NCBI GenBank assembly: GCA_009780755.1
Contig: WQZL01000019.1
Location: forward strand, 1 to 21,619
From: Promicromonosporaceae bacterium
Lineage (GTDB): Bacteria > Actinomycetota > Actinomycetes > Actinomycetales > Cellulomonadaceae
Direction of reading: 5' to 3'
DNA length: 21,619 nt
The position numbers and the translations under genes were made by a program. Shown one piece after another: positions 1 to 7,510 of the stretch; the first letter of the stretch is position 1, and every line of letters begins with the position of its first letter. The notes beneath the pieces were generated by a model. That model was not told the DNA's origin. It did not search any database and was given only the letters and a program-made list of their open reading frames with translations.

Positions 1-2400
1 ACCTGGAGCGGCTGCGACGGCCACGATGGCCCCGTCGGCGAGGTGATCGAAACGCTGACGCTGGCCCCAGGAGAATCACTCACCTGCCGCGGCACCCTCA
101 ATATGGGCACAGCCACAACCCATCAAAACACCCTGACCGTTACCGCCGTCGGCGTACAGACTGGCACCGAGGTCAGCGATGTAGACGTCTGGGAGTTGGC
201 TGTTGTCCACGCCGGTATTGCCGTGACCAAAACCTCGGCCGCCGGCGATCCGGCCCTGCTCGTCGTGGCCCCTGGCGTTATGCCTAGCCCGGTCGAGGTG
301 GCGTTCACCATCACCAACACCGGCACCGAAGCCAAGCGCGGGCTGACTTTCACGGATGAGACCCTGACCGGTCCGGCTGTGGCCTGGTCCGCCTGTGACG
401 GCCTCACCGGTGATGTCGCCTCGGCCTTGGCCGGACTCACCCTGGCCCCCGGTGCGTCGGTCACCTGTCATGGCACGCTGTCCATGAGCGCGGCCCGGCA
501 TCACCAGAACGTTCTGACCGTAACGGGCCTCGGCGCCAAGACCGGCACCGAGGTCACCGCCACGGACGACTGGCGGCTCGATGTGACCGTCGCGGGCATC
601 AAGGTGGTCAAGACCTCGCCGGTAGGCGACCCAGCCTTGATCCCGGTGGCCCCAGGTCTCGCCCCAAAGCCGGTCGAGGTGATCTTCACAATCACCAACC
701 TCGGCACCGAAGCCAAGCATGGCTTCACTTGGAACAACGCGACAATCGACGGACCGGACGTGACCTGGACCTCCTGTGACGGTCATACCGGAACGGTCGA
801 TGAGGCAATCGCTGGCCTCCGCCTAGAGGCTGGCGAGGCGCTGACCTGCCGCGGCACCCTAGCCGTGGCGCCGCCCTACCACGCATCAGCGTCGTCGTTC
901 TTCGCCGCCTCGCAGGCTCACGTACAACCGCTAAGCGAAGCGAACCACTACCACGGAGGGCACCTGACCGTAACCGCCGTTGGCGCAGAAACCGGCACCA
1001 GCGTCCGCGATGCGGACGAGTGGTGGGCCGATGTGATCCTCTCGAAGATCGAGGTAGTGAAGACCTCTCCCCTCGGCGACCCGGCATTCCAGGTTCGCCA
1101 CGCAGCCGGAGAGTACGAACCGGTCGAGGTCACATTCACGGTCACCAACCTTGGCGGCGAGACGATGAGCCACTTCACCTGGGAAGATGTGACTACGGAG
1201 GGGCCAGCCGTGACCTGGGCCACCTGCGATGGGCATTCCGGGACGGTTGATGAGGTCATAGCCGACCTGCGCCTGGAGGTTGGTGAATCCATCACCTGCC
1301 ACGGCACCTTGGACCTCGGCGCGGCGCGGCGACACAGCAACGTACTCACCGTCATCGGCTTGGGCGAGATCACCGGCGGCTGGATCGAGGGGGAAGGCGA
1401 CTGGGAACTGACGGTTCTGACCGGCGTGTGCGAGAAGGCATCCACGGCGCATCACCTGCACCCTGGAGAAACCACCTCACATACCTGGACCATCTTTAAC
1501 GGCGAAGACCACGCCATGCCGATCAGTGCAACCACGGACCTTTCCGCTGCCTTGGTCTACACGGATCTGGTGCCCGGCTCCATCCGGGCAATGATGGGTA
1601 ACGGGGCGAGTACCTCCGACATCACCGGCGAGGTCAAACTAGTGGGTGACCTACTCACCTGGTCGGGGGTGATCCCGGCTGGTAGCACCATCCGGGTCAC
1701 CTATGACCTGCGAGCCAACGAACCGGTCAATGGCGCGGTCGGGCTTACCGTGGTGACCGAAACCCAGGTTGGACCGTGTTCGGTGCCGCTGCTAATCACG
1801 GCAACGCCAGAGCCTGGCCTGAAGTTGGTCAAGACCTCGCCCGCGGGTGACCCGGCCATCCTGCGCCTGTCCAAAGATTCGCCGCTCACTCCGGTGGTGG
1901 TGACATTCACCCTCACCAACACTGGCAATGTGCCGCTATCGAGCTTGACCTGGTACGACGTGACCATCGAGGGGCCAGACGTGGCCTGGGCCTCCTGCGA
2001 GGGCCACGTCGGAACCGTAGCTGAGGTAATCGCCGGGCTTACCCTGGCGGCGGGCGAGGCAGTAACTTGCCGAGGCACGCTGACAATGGGCGCGGCCTTG
2101 TCACACCAAAACGTGTTGGTCATGACCGGCACATACTCCGGCACCGGCGTCAGCGCCAGGGACGCCGACGAATGGCGACTAATCGTAGATTCACCCCCCA
2201 GTGGCGGCCCTGAACGCGACTCCTCCAACGACGATACTGAACATAACCCCTCCGCCGTCAACCCTGAACGCGACGCCATGCCGCACACCGGCGCACCCGT
2301 GACCTTCCTGGCAATCATCACCGTCGTGCTGCTTGCGATAGGCATCACCCTAAAACACGGCCGCCGCTCAGTAGATCCTGGTTGTGGGCGCGATAGATAA
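1..2400 (+). CDS. Sortase-anchored surface protein with DUF7507-type repeats, 5' end outside window
   Basis: The frame is open from base 1 and the first 14 codons already match a repeat interior, so the gene begins upstream; 799 residues are visible. It has a partial repeat and four further beta-sandwich repeats, each opening with a KTSxxGDPA motif (near visible residues 77, 203, 353 and 611) and carrying a WxxCDGH...ITCRGTL block; this pattern fits DUF7507/DUF11-like surface repeats. A different module (about residues 473-605) has paired cysteines and a TTSHTWTI / LVPGSI / IPAGSTIRVTYDLRAN signature, shared with the surface protein at 11581-14679. The C-terminus has MPHTG (about 760-764), a hydrophobic helix and a basic tail (KHGRR): a sortase signal with Met in place of Leu. 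The expected role is a wall-anchored stalk or adhesin; no ligand can be inferred. Repeat copy 3 carries an extra insert of about 23 residues (871-948). Confidence 0.85.
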   Translation, partial: TWSGCDGHDGPVGEVIETLTLAPGESLTCRGTLNMGTATTHQNTLTVTAVGVQTGTEVSDVDVWELAVVHAGIAVTKTSAAGDPALLVVAPGVMPSPVEVAFTITNTGTEAKRGLTFTDETLTGPAVAWSACDGLTGDVASALAGLTLAPGASVTCHGTLSMSAARHHQNVLTVTGLGAKTGTEVTATDDWRLDVTVAGIKVVKTSPVGDPALIPVAPGLAPKPVEVIFTITNLGTEAKHGFTWNNATIDGPDVTWTSCDGHTGTVDEAIAGLRLEAGEALTCRGTLAVAPPYHASASSFFAASQAHVQPLSEANHYHGGHLTVTAVGAETGTSVRDADEWWADVILSKIEVVKTSPLGDPAFQVRHAAGEYEPVEVTFTVTNLGGETMSHFTWEDVTTEGPAVTWATCDGHSGTVDEVIADLRLEVGESITCHGTLDLGAARRHSNVLTVIGLGEITGGWIEGEGDWELTVLTGVCEKASTAHHLHPGETTSHTWTIFNGEDHAMPISATTDLSAALVYTDLVPGSIRAMMGNGASTSDITGEVKLVGDLLTWSGVIPAGSTIRVTYDLRANEPVNGAVGLTVVTETQVGPCSVPLLITATPEPGLKLVKTSPAGDPAILRLSKDSPLTPVVVTFTLTNTGNVPLSSLTWYDVTIEGPDVAWASCEGHVGTVAEVIAGLTLAAGEAVTCRGTLTMGAALSHQNVLVMTGTYSGTGVSARDADEWRLIVDSPPSGGPERDSSNDDTEHNPSAVNPERDAMPHTGAPVTFLAIITVVLLAIGITLKHGRRSVDPGCGRDR
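871..948 (+). other. In-frame insert inside surface-protein repeat copy 3
   Basis: The other repeat copies read GTL, about 11 residues, then LTVTAVG. This copy has about 34 residues at that point, a gain of about 23 residues rich in Ala, Ser and His. The segment contains CGCTAAGCGAAGCG-like bases reminiscent of the palindromic elements elsewhere in the window, but I cannot match it to either repeat family. The edges are approximate. Confidence 0.4.
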
Positions 2401-2432
2401 AGGCGAACATGCCCTAACGAGTGAACAGTCTG

Positions 2433-2470
2433 CCCGCTGGCGCCATCTGTGAGGCGCCCGGCGAGGCGGG
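2433..2470 (+). terminator. Candidate hairpin after the surface-protein gene
   Basis: GGCGCC at 2439-2444 pairs with GGCGCC at 2453-2458, and outer CCCGC (2433-2437) pairs with GCGGG (2466-2470) across a small bulge. It lies 33 bases after the stop codon. There is only a weak T-rich tail (CCTCTTT near 2481). The rest of the 228-base gap 2401-2628 holds a short palindrome, GAACATCGTGTTC, and nothing else that I can name. Confidence 0.35.
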
Positions 2471-2628
2471 TCAGGGTCGGCCCTCTTTGTGCGAACATCG
2501 TGTTCGATCTGGAGAGTTGACGTGCAGTCAAGAGGCAACGCTCGGCATCAGCTGGATGTGCTGCGGTACGCTCACGGCAAGTGTCGGTGGTGCGTTGCAC
2601 ACTGGAGTCGAGCAAAGGAGGTGCACCG

Positions 2629-3486
2629 ATGGCTAGCGAGTACGAGATCAGACTGCAAGAGACGACGCTGCCCTCCGGCAAGATCATCGCCTCTGACCTG
2701 AATGCCATCATGTCTCGATTACAGGATCTCTCCACCAGGGTCAGCCGGTGGGTAGCGGACATTGAGGGAAGCGGACGCGGCCCCCTCGCGGTCGAGAGAT
2801 CAGCGCAGATTCTCGTTGGCATCGTGCCAGGTAGCACGGTGCTTCAGATTGAGCGGGGCGTACACGATGCACTGGACTTCGACACGCCCTTTGAAGAAGA
2901 CACGAACAAACGGTTTTGGGAAGTCGTCGCAGGAATCGGAACCGATGTGCCACCTGCTGATGCTCCGGAATTGGTGCGAGAGAGCGCCGTTGGGCTTCTT
3001 GACGCACTCCAGGCCGCGGCACCACAGGTGACCGTGGCCAACCCGAATGGCCGAGCGATCACCTTCCGTCCCGATCAGCGAAGTCGTGAAACTTGGAACG
3101 TTAAGACACGGGTAGTAGATGAAATCGCCGTTACCTTCACCGGGCGGCTTGACTGGGCCGATCTACCCAAGCGCCAGTTGAAGATCACCGATGACGTTGG
3201 TAACCGGGTGACGCTGACCCGGGTGGAGGACACCGAAGAATTGGTTCGTCAGCTGGTGGGTCACCGCGTAACCGCAACCGGTATCGCTACCCGTAACGTT
3301 GCCGGGCAAGTGGTCTCAATCAAATCCCCCGACATCACCGAAGCGCAAGTTCCCGATGCCTGGCATCTGAGATCAACGCCCAGTTGGGCGCCACCCATCG
3401 ATTACGTTGGCCCAGACCCCGACGGCGGCGTCGAGTTCGACGATGATGAGTGGGTAACGTTCATGGCCGCAGTTAAGGCCGCCTAG
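2629..3486 (+). CDS. Unrecognised 285-aa protein paired with a PIN-domain gene
   Basis: I do not recognise this family. The start at ATG 2629 is chosen because AAAGGAGGT lies seven bases before it; an upstream in-frame start at 2581 has no such site. The protein has a helical N-terminal part (about residues 1-60), a segment LVGIVPGSTVLQIE, and a beta-rich part (about 155-235) with alternating hydrophobic residues and glycines, such as VTFTGRLDWADLP and LVGHRVTATGIATR, that could be a small beta-barrel of OB or SH3 type. The C-terminus is acidic (DPDGGVEFDDDEW). No signal peptide or membrane segment is visible, so it is probably cytoplasmic. It ends two bases before the PIN gene and they are surely co-transcribed. 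That spacing resembles an antitoxin-toxin unit, but 285 residues is far longer than a usual VapB antitoxin and no AbrB, RHH or Phd-like motif is evident. Confidence 0.8.
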   Translation: MASEYEIRLQETTLPSGKIIASDLNAIMSRLQDLSTRVSRWVADIEGSGRGPLAVERSAQILVGIVPGSTVLQIERGVHDALDFDTPFEEDTNKRFWEVVAGIGTDVPPADAPELVRESAVGLLDALQAAAPQVTVANPNGRAITFRPDQRSRETWNVKTRVVDEIAVTFTGRLDWADLPKRQLKITDDVGNRVTLTRVEDTEELVRQLVGHRVTATGIATRNVAGQVVSIKSPDITEAQVPDAWHLRSTPSWAPPIDYVGPDPDGGVEFDDDEWVTFMAAVKAA

Positions 3487-3488
3487 AC

Positions 3489-3923
3489 ATGTCAGATCAA
3501 AGGTGGATTGTTCTCGACACTGATGTCTGGAGCGGACTCTTCACAAGGTCACCGCGAAAGCCAGACCCTCGCCTTGGAGTCTGGCGACGACTAATCGACG
3601 GCGCCTCAACCGCAATCGCCATGCAGACGCGAGCAGAGGTCCTCGCCGGTCTCGCCTATACCGATCTCGGGCAGCAGCGGCGTGCGGCCATCCGCATCCA
3701 ACTAGACGCTACCCCGACGATTCCGGTCAGCGAAGATGTAGTAATCGCATTTGCCGATCTGACCGCAGGTTGTCGAATGGTGGGCCATGCTCTGCACGCC
3801 AAGACGCATACGGCTGACCGCTGGATTGCTGCAACCGCGATAGCCGTCGGCTACCCGCTCCTCGCTGGAGACCACATTTATAGTGACGCTCCCGGACTTC
3901 GGCTTCTGACAAGCGAGTCATAA
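3489..3923 (+). CDS. PIN-domain nuclease, VapC-like
   Basis: The 144-residue protein has the spaced acidic residues of a PIN domain: Asp10 in VLDTDVW, Glu50 in RAEVLAG, Asp110 in ADRWIAATA and Asp128 in AGDHIY. PIN proteins use these to hold Mg or Mn ions and cut RNA; VapC toxins commonly cut tRNA or rRNA. Length and layout match single-domain VapC. It starts two bases after the stop of the 285-residue gene, with no separate promoter, so expression depends on that gene. The usual small VapB gene is missing. The PIN assignment is firm; calling it a toxin is inference from family and gene arrangement. Confidence 0.85.
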   Translation: MSDQRWIVLDTDVWSGLFTRSPRKPDPRLGVWRRLIDGASTAIAMQTRAEVLAGLAYTDLGQQRRAAIRIQLDATPTIPVSEDVVIAFADLTAGCRMVGHALHAKTHTADRWIAATAIAVGYPLLAGDHIYSDAPGLRLLTSES

Positions 3924-4016
3924 CGCTGGCGCTAACCATAAATCGTTCGTTGTGGCTATACCCATCATCACTAGGCAACCCGCAGGGCAGCGCAGACTTG
4001 CGTTGAGTACGGCAAG

Positions 4017-4022
4017 TAAACT
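4017..4022 (+). promoter_or_regulatory. Candidate -10 box TAAACT for leaderless purD
   Basis: TAAACT fits the actinobacterial TANNNT -10 pattern and lies eight bases before the GTG start. No ribosome-binding site is seen between them, so transcription probably begins at or near the start codon. No good -35 hexamer is visible. The preceding gap 3924-4016 shows nothing else. Confidence 0.5.
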
Positions 4023-4030
4023 GATCTTCC

Positions 4031-5422
4031 GTGAGGATTTTGGTGATTGGGTCGGGTGCCCGCGAGCATGCCATCGTTCATTCGCTTGCTGCCGAGGGGG
4101 GACATGTTCTGTTCGCCGCGCCGGGTAATCCCGGTATCGGGGCGTTGGCGACCTGCTTCGATGTGGATGGCGCCGATCCTCTCACCGTGACAGCCCTCGC
4201 CCGAACGCTCCGCGTAGACCTGGTGGTGATCGGTCCGGAGGTGCCATTGGTGGCCGGGGTGGCCGACGCGTTGATCGCCGCTGGGGTGCCCGTGTTCGGC
4301 CCGACGGCCGCCGCCGCCCGCCTGGAGGGATCAAAGGCGTTCGCTAAGGAGGTAATGGCCGCCGCTGGTGTGCCCACGGCTGAGGCTCGCGTCTGTGCCA
4401 CGATGGCACAGGTTGAGGCCGCACTGGCCGAGTTCGGCGCTCCCTACGTCGTAAAGGATGATGGCCTGGCCGCGGGCAAGGGGGTGGTGGTCACTCACGA
4501 TCACGATGCGGCTCTAGCCCACGCCCGCTCAATTTTGGACGCCCCGGTGACTCAGCCCTCTCTCGTTGTCGAGGACTACCTTGATGGTCCCGAGGTGTCC
4601 CTGTTCGTTATCAGCGACGGATGCGCCGTAGTCCCGCTGGCTCCGGCGCAGGATTTCAAACGTGCCCTCGACGGCGACGAAGGCCCGAACACCGGCGGCA
4701 TGGGCGCGTATAGCCCGCTCGATTGGGCGCCGCCTGGACTTGTCGCCGAGGTTATCGAACGTGTTGCCCAACCCACCATTGACGAGATGGCCCGGCGTGG
4801 CACGCCCTTCACCGGGGTGTTGTATGTGGGCCTGGCGCTCACCTCTCGCGGCTTGCGTGTGGTGGAGTTCAACGCCCGCTTTGGCGACCCGGAGACCCAG
4901 GTGGTGTTGGCCAGGCTCCGTACCCCGCTCTCGGCACTGCTGCACGCGGCGGCCACCGGCGCTCTGGCCAAGCTTCCCCCGCTCGACTGGTCGCCCGATG
5001 TTGCCGTGAACGTTGTGATCGCGGCCCAGGGCTACCCCGACACCCCTCGCGTCGGCGACCCGATCACCGGCATTGCGGAAGCCGAGCAAGTGCCCGGTGT
5101 CCATGTCCTGCACGCCGGCACGGTGGTTTCGACACGGCCCTCCTCCGTCGGGCCTACTCAACCACCCGAGAACGGATGGTTGAGTAGCGAGCGAAGCGAG
5201 CGTGTCGAAACCATGAGCGGCCTTGGTTGCGATGGGGTACGCCCGGCGGAACTCCTCTCGGCGGGCGGGCGGGTGTTGTCCGTCGTGGCGAGTGGCGTCA
5301 CCCTAAATGTTGCCCGCGCCCGCGCCTATGAGGGCGCCCGCCACATCCGCCTCGATGGCTCGCATCATCGCACCGATATCGCCGAAAAGGCCGCCGCCGG
5401 CCAGGTCGTGATTCCGTCATGA
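4031..5422 (+). CDS. purD: Phosphoribosylamine-glycine ligase (GAR synthetase) with an in-frame palindromic insertion
   Basis: PurD joins glycine to phosphoribosylamine using ATP, the second step of purine synthesis, in the cytoplasm. The N-terminus VIGSGAREHA, the FGPTAAAARLEGSKAFAKEVM block, the ATP-grasp segment YVVKDDGLAAGKGVVV and the late motif VVEFNARFGDPETQVVL identify it. The GTG start at 4031 places GSGAREHA at its usual position. At 463 residues it is about 40 longer than typical PurD. The excess lies in the C-terminal domain between HAGT (361-364) and SAGGRVLSVV, where a 90-base inverted repeat (5124-5213) is read through as 30 codons. After it the family sequence resumes (YEGARHIRLDGSHHRTDIA), so the gene looks functional. 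Its stop overlaps the purC start by four bases (ATGA), indicating translational coupling. Confidence 0.97.
   Translation: MRILVIGSGAREHAIVHSLAAEGGHVLFAAPGNPGIGALATCFDVDGADPLTVTALARTLRVDLVVIGPEVPLVAGVADALIAAGVPVFGPTAAAARLEGSKAFAKEVMAAAGVPTAEARVCATMAQVEAALAEFGAPYVVKDDGLAAGKGVVVTHDHDAALAHARSILDAPVTQPSLVVEDYLDGPEVSLFVISDGCAVVPLAPAQDFKRALDGDEGPNTGGMGAYSPLDWAPPGLVAEVIERVAQPTIDEMARRGTPFTGVLYVGLALTSRGLRVVEFNARFGDPETQVVLARLRTPLSALLHAAATGALAKLPPLDWSPDVAVNVVIAAQGYPDTPRVGDPITGIAEAEQVPGVHVLHAGTVVSTRPSSVGPTQPPENGWLSSERSERVETMSGLGCDGVRPAELLSAGGRVLSVVASGVTLNVARARAYEGARHIRLDGSHHRTDIAEKAAAGQVVIPS
5124..5213. repeat. R1 palindromic element, inverted doublet, inside purD
   Basis: TGGTTTCGACACG (5124-5136) is perfectly complementary to CGTGTCGAAACCA (5201-5213). 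Inside these, CTACTCAACCA (5154-5164) pairs with TGGTTGAGTAG (5177-5187). The element is therefore two REP-like units facing each other, able to fold into a long hairpin. It is 90 bases, an exact multiple of three, and has no stop codon in the purD frame. The right half matches 8699-8739 in reverse complement with one difference over 37 bases. Confidence 0.9.
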
Positions 5423-6426
5423 CCGATGCCCTAACCCTCCCCGGCTGGCGGCACGCCTACTCCGGGAAGGTTCGCGACCTCTACGTGCCCTCTGGCTCAC
5501 CTCCCAGGGATGATGTGATCCTGGTGGTCGCATCCGACCGCATTTCCGCCCACGACTTCCTGCTGGAACCGCCGATTCCAGGAAAGGGCGCGGTACTCAC
5601 CCAACTGAGTAACTGGTGGTTCGACCAGCTGACGGACATCGTCCCCAACCACCGGCTGGCATCCGAAACCGGCTGGCAGAGCGGGACAACCCGAGCGGGG
5701 GCGCAAAGCGACGAGGGAACGACGGAGCCAAGCGCCCACCGCGACCACTGTCGCGCGGAAGCTAGTCGGCAACACTTGCCGGACATCCCAGTGGAGGTGG
5801 CTCCCCGCGCCATGCTCTGCAAGCGCCTAGAGATGTTTCCCGTGGAGTGCGTGGCGCGCGGCTACCTGACCGGCTCCGGGCTGGCCGAGTACCAAGCCAC
5901 GGGAAGCGTAACCGGCATCGAGCTGCCCCCCGGACTAAAGGATGGCTCCCGCCTCCCGGAGCCGATTTTCACCCCGGCGCTAAAGGCCGAGGTGGGGAGA
6001 CATGACGAAAACGTGCCATTCGTCGAGGTGGAGCGGCGCATCGGCGCCGAGGTTGCCGCCCGGTTGCGCGACCTCACCCTGGCAATCTACGCCCGTGCCG
6101 AGAGCATCGCCCGCGAGCGCGGCCTGATCCTCGCGGATACCAAGTTCGAGTTCGGTATCAACCCGGCCATCGGTGAGATCACACTCGGGGACGAGGTACT
6201 CACCCCGGATTCGTCGCGCTTTTGGCCCGCCGATGAGTGGGAGCCGGGCCGCCCGCAGCCCTCCTTCGACAAGCAGTATGTTCGCGACTGGCTCACCGGC
6301 CCTACCTCCGGCTGGAATCGCGACTCCACCGAAGCTCCGCCACCGCTTCCAGCCGATGTTGTCACCCGCACCCAGGCTCGCTATCACGAAGCGTTCACCC
6401 GCCTAACCGGCTGCCCCCTCCCCTAA
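5419..6426 (+). CDS. purC: SAICAR synthetase with a 38-residue internal insertion
   Basis: PurC condenses CAIR with aspartate using ATP in purine synthesis. Family motifs are clear: SGKVRDLY near the start, VASDRISAHDF, RLEMFPVECVARGYLTGSG, LPPGLKDGSRLPEPIFTPALKAE, HDENV, LADTKFEFG and TPDSSRFWP. At 335 residues it is 38 longer than the 297 residues I recall for Mycobacterium PurC. The surplus is residues 84-121, between PNHRLASE and DIPVEVAPRAM, a loop that is variable in length in the family. The ATG overlaps the purD stop (ATGA), so the two are one operon. It ends facing the minus-strand gene at 6459. Confidence 0.97.
   Translation: MTDALTLPGWRHAYSGKVRDLYVPSGSPPRDDVILVVASDRISAHDFLLEPPIPGKGAVLTQLSNWWFDQLTDIVPNHRLASETGWQSGTTRAGAQSDEGTTEPSAHRDHCRAEASRQHLPDIPVEVAPRAMLCKRLEMFPVECVARGYLTGSGLAEYQATGSVTGIELPPGLKDGSRLPEPIFTPALKAEVGRHDENVPFVEVERRIGAEVAARLRDLTLAIYARAESIARERGLILADTKFEFGINPAIGEITLGDEVLTPDSSRFWPADEWEPGRPQPSFDKQYVRDWLTGPTSGWNRDSTEAPPPLPADVVTRTQARYHEAFTRLTGCPLP
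5668..5781. repeat. In-frame insertion in purC with a short inverted repeat
   Basis: This stretch encodes the extra residues 84-121. GCGGGGGCGC (5695-5704) and GCGCCCACCGC (5732-5742) are inverted copies with a one-base indel, and the spacer contains AGCGACGAGG-like bases. It does not match the R1 or R2 arms, so it may be a third element family or a diverged copy. Edges are inferred from where family similarity stops and resumes. Confidence 0.55.
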
Positions 6427-6428
6427 TG

Positions 6429-6446
6429 CCTGGCCTATCTACCAGG
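6429..6446. terminator. Weak hairpin between convergent genes
   Basis: CCTGG (6429-6433) pairs with CCAGG (6442-6446) in the 32-base gap between the ends of purC and the minus-strand gene at 6459. The stem is short and there is no T tract, so termination here is only a possibility. Confidence 0.25.
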
Positions 6447-6458
6447 TAAGCCGCGCTG

Positions 6459-6893
6459 CTATTGGCGCAGGCTGCGAATGGAGTCGATGGCCAGGCACTG
6501 CCAGGTCTCCGTTTCTCCGGTGATCGGCGCCGGGTGATCTGCGGCATTGCCGGGCAGGTTGGCGACGATCAGGGCCGCCGAAATCAGCGCGACCAGGCCC
6601 AGGAAAGCGACCGTAATCCAGGCGAACAGGCTAGGCCGATGTGTCAGTTCGGCTGCGGAGACCGGCAACAGCGAGGCGTACTCGACCGGGAATGGCTGGA
6701 TCGAGCGGTAGGCACTCTGGTAGCCATCGGGCGACTGTCCCAGGTAGAAGCGAATCGCGTCCGCCGTGGTTGGGAATGCTGGCAGCGCCGCCAGAAAAAG
6801 TTGTTCGTCAACGGGATCGGCCAGGGGCGGCGGGTAGCTGGGCCAATCCTCGGGCAGCAAGGGAATCTCGTTCGGGTCGCGCGGGTCGGACAT
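6459..6893 (-). CDS. Small single-pass membrane protein, unknown function
   Basis: The start at 6893 is chosen because AAAGGAG lies five bases upstream of the ATG; a longer frame reaching 7016 lacks such a site. The 144-residue product begins with a proline-rich, acidic cytoplasmic-looking stretch (SDPRDPNEIPLLPEDWPSYP), followed by a region likely to be a small folded unit (DEQLFLAALPAFPTTADAIRFYL), then one membrane helix near residues 93-117 (AWITVAFLGLVALISAALIV) and a short tail that would be outside. I recognise no family. It follows the DUF4190-like gene by 91 bases on the same strand and may share its transcript. Confidence 0.75.
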   Translation of the reverse strand: MSDPRDPNEIPLLPEDWPSYPPPLADPVDEQLFLAALPAFPTTADAIRFYLGQSPDGYQSAYRSIQPFPVEYASLLPVSAAELTHRPSLFAWITVAFLGLVALISAALIVANLPGNAADHPAPITGETETWQCLAIDSIRSLRQ

Positions 6894-6984
6894 GAAAACT
6901 CCTTTGCCGTGACTGGTTCCTGTCGATGGTTCCAGTCGGGCGACCCCTCCGGATGGATTGGCGCTAACTGACTCATCTGCCGAG

Positions 6985-7311
6985 TCAGCCAAGCAGCACG
7001 AGGGTGGCTGCTTCACCGCCTAAGCCCAGCCAGAAGTGCAGTATGGCGACAATGAACGCCATCCAGAAGATGGTGGTAATCATGCCTAGGATCATCGCGG
7101 CGATGGCAAGTCCCTTGCCACCCCGGCCCGTGCGCTGGCAGCGGCCGTGCGCGATGAAGCCCAGAATCATCGGCACGATGCCGAAGGGGAACAGGATTAT
7201 GGCCCACATCGCCAGCGGGTCTATCGTCGCCGAGTTGATGGCCCTCTCGCGGCTGGCATCCCCAAGCGCGGTGTTCCGTGGCTTGTACGTGGGCTGGGGA
7301 CGGCCAGGCAT
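6985..7311 (-). CDS. DUF4190-like two-helix membrane protein
   Basis: The ATG at 7311 has GAGGAG four bases upstream, better than the longer frame to 7341. The 108-residue protein has a polar N-terminal segment and two membrane helices: AMWAIILFPFGIVPMILGFIA and GLAIAAMILGMITTIFWMAF. The short loop HGRCQRTGRGGKGLA, with a GRGGKGLAIA turn, is typical of the DUF4190 family. The function of that family is not established. It is divergent from purS; the 199 bases between them hold the candidate operator and purS promoter. Confidence 0.8.
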   Translation of the reverse strand: MPGRPQPTYKPRNTALGDASRERAINSATIDPLAMWAIILFPFGIVPMILGFIAHGRCQRTGRGGKGLAIAAMILGMITTIFWMAFIVAILHFWLGLGGEAATLVLLG

Positions 7312-7388
7312 GGTACTCCTCGTACATCGCGATATAGACACTCCTATCTTCGCACGCCAACCACCCTCATCCTTCGCGCAGGTGTGAA

Positions 7389-7453
7389 ATCGGTAGTTTC
7401 GGCCAAGATCGGTAGGGGCACCTGCCGATCTCAGCCGGAATTGCCGATCTCAG
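7389..7453. promoter_or_regulatory. Candidate operator of 19-bp-spaced repeats upstream of purS
   Basis: ATCGGTAG occurs at 7389-7396 and 7408-7415, 19 bases apart. TGCCGATCTCAG occurs at 7423-7434 and 7442-7453, also 19 bases apart and in the opposite sense. The middle pair forms a hairpin, AGATCGGTAGG (7406-7416) with CCTGCCGATCT (7421-7431), with one G-T pair and a GGCA loop. The last copy runs to 13 bases before the -10 box and would cover the -35 position, as a repressor site would. Confidence 0.55.
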
Positions 7454-7466
7454 GGGGAAGGGTGGC

Positions 7467-7472
7467 TAGGAT
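7467..7472 (+). promoter_or_regulatory. Candidate -10 box TAGGAT for purS-purQ
   Basis: TAGGAT fits TANNNT and is 38 bases before the purS start, leaving a short leader that includes the AAGGAGA site at 7499-7505. No clear -35 hexamer is present. Confidence 0.5.
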
Positions 7473-7510
7473 TGAGACGGAAATCCACCCCTGCCACTAA
7501 GGAGACCCCA

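Noticed and set aside
1701..2837. Long minus-strand open frame of 378 codons
   Set aside because: It lies opposite the surface-protein gene and the 285-residue gene, crosses both, and its translation shows no family motifs.
5124..5213. purD as a pseudogene disrupted by a repeat
   Set aside because: The insertion is 90 bases, keeps the frame, has no stop, and the downstream family sequence and the purC coupling are intact.
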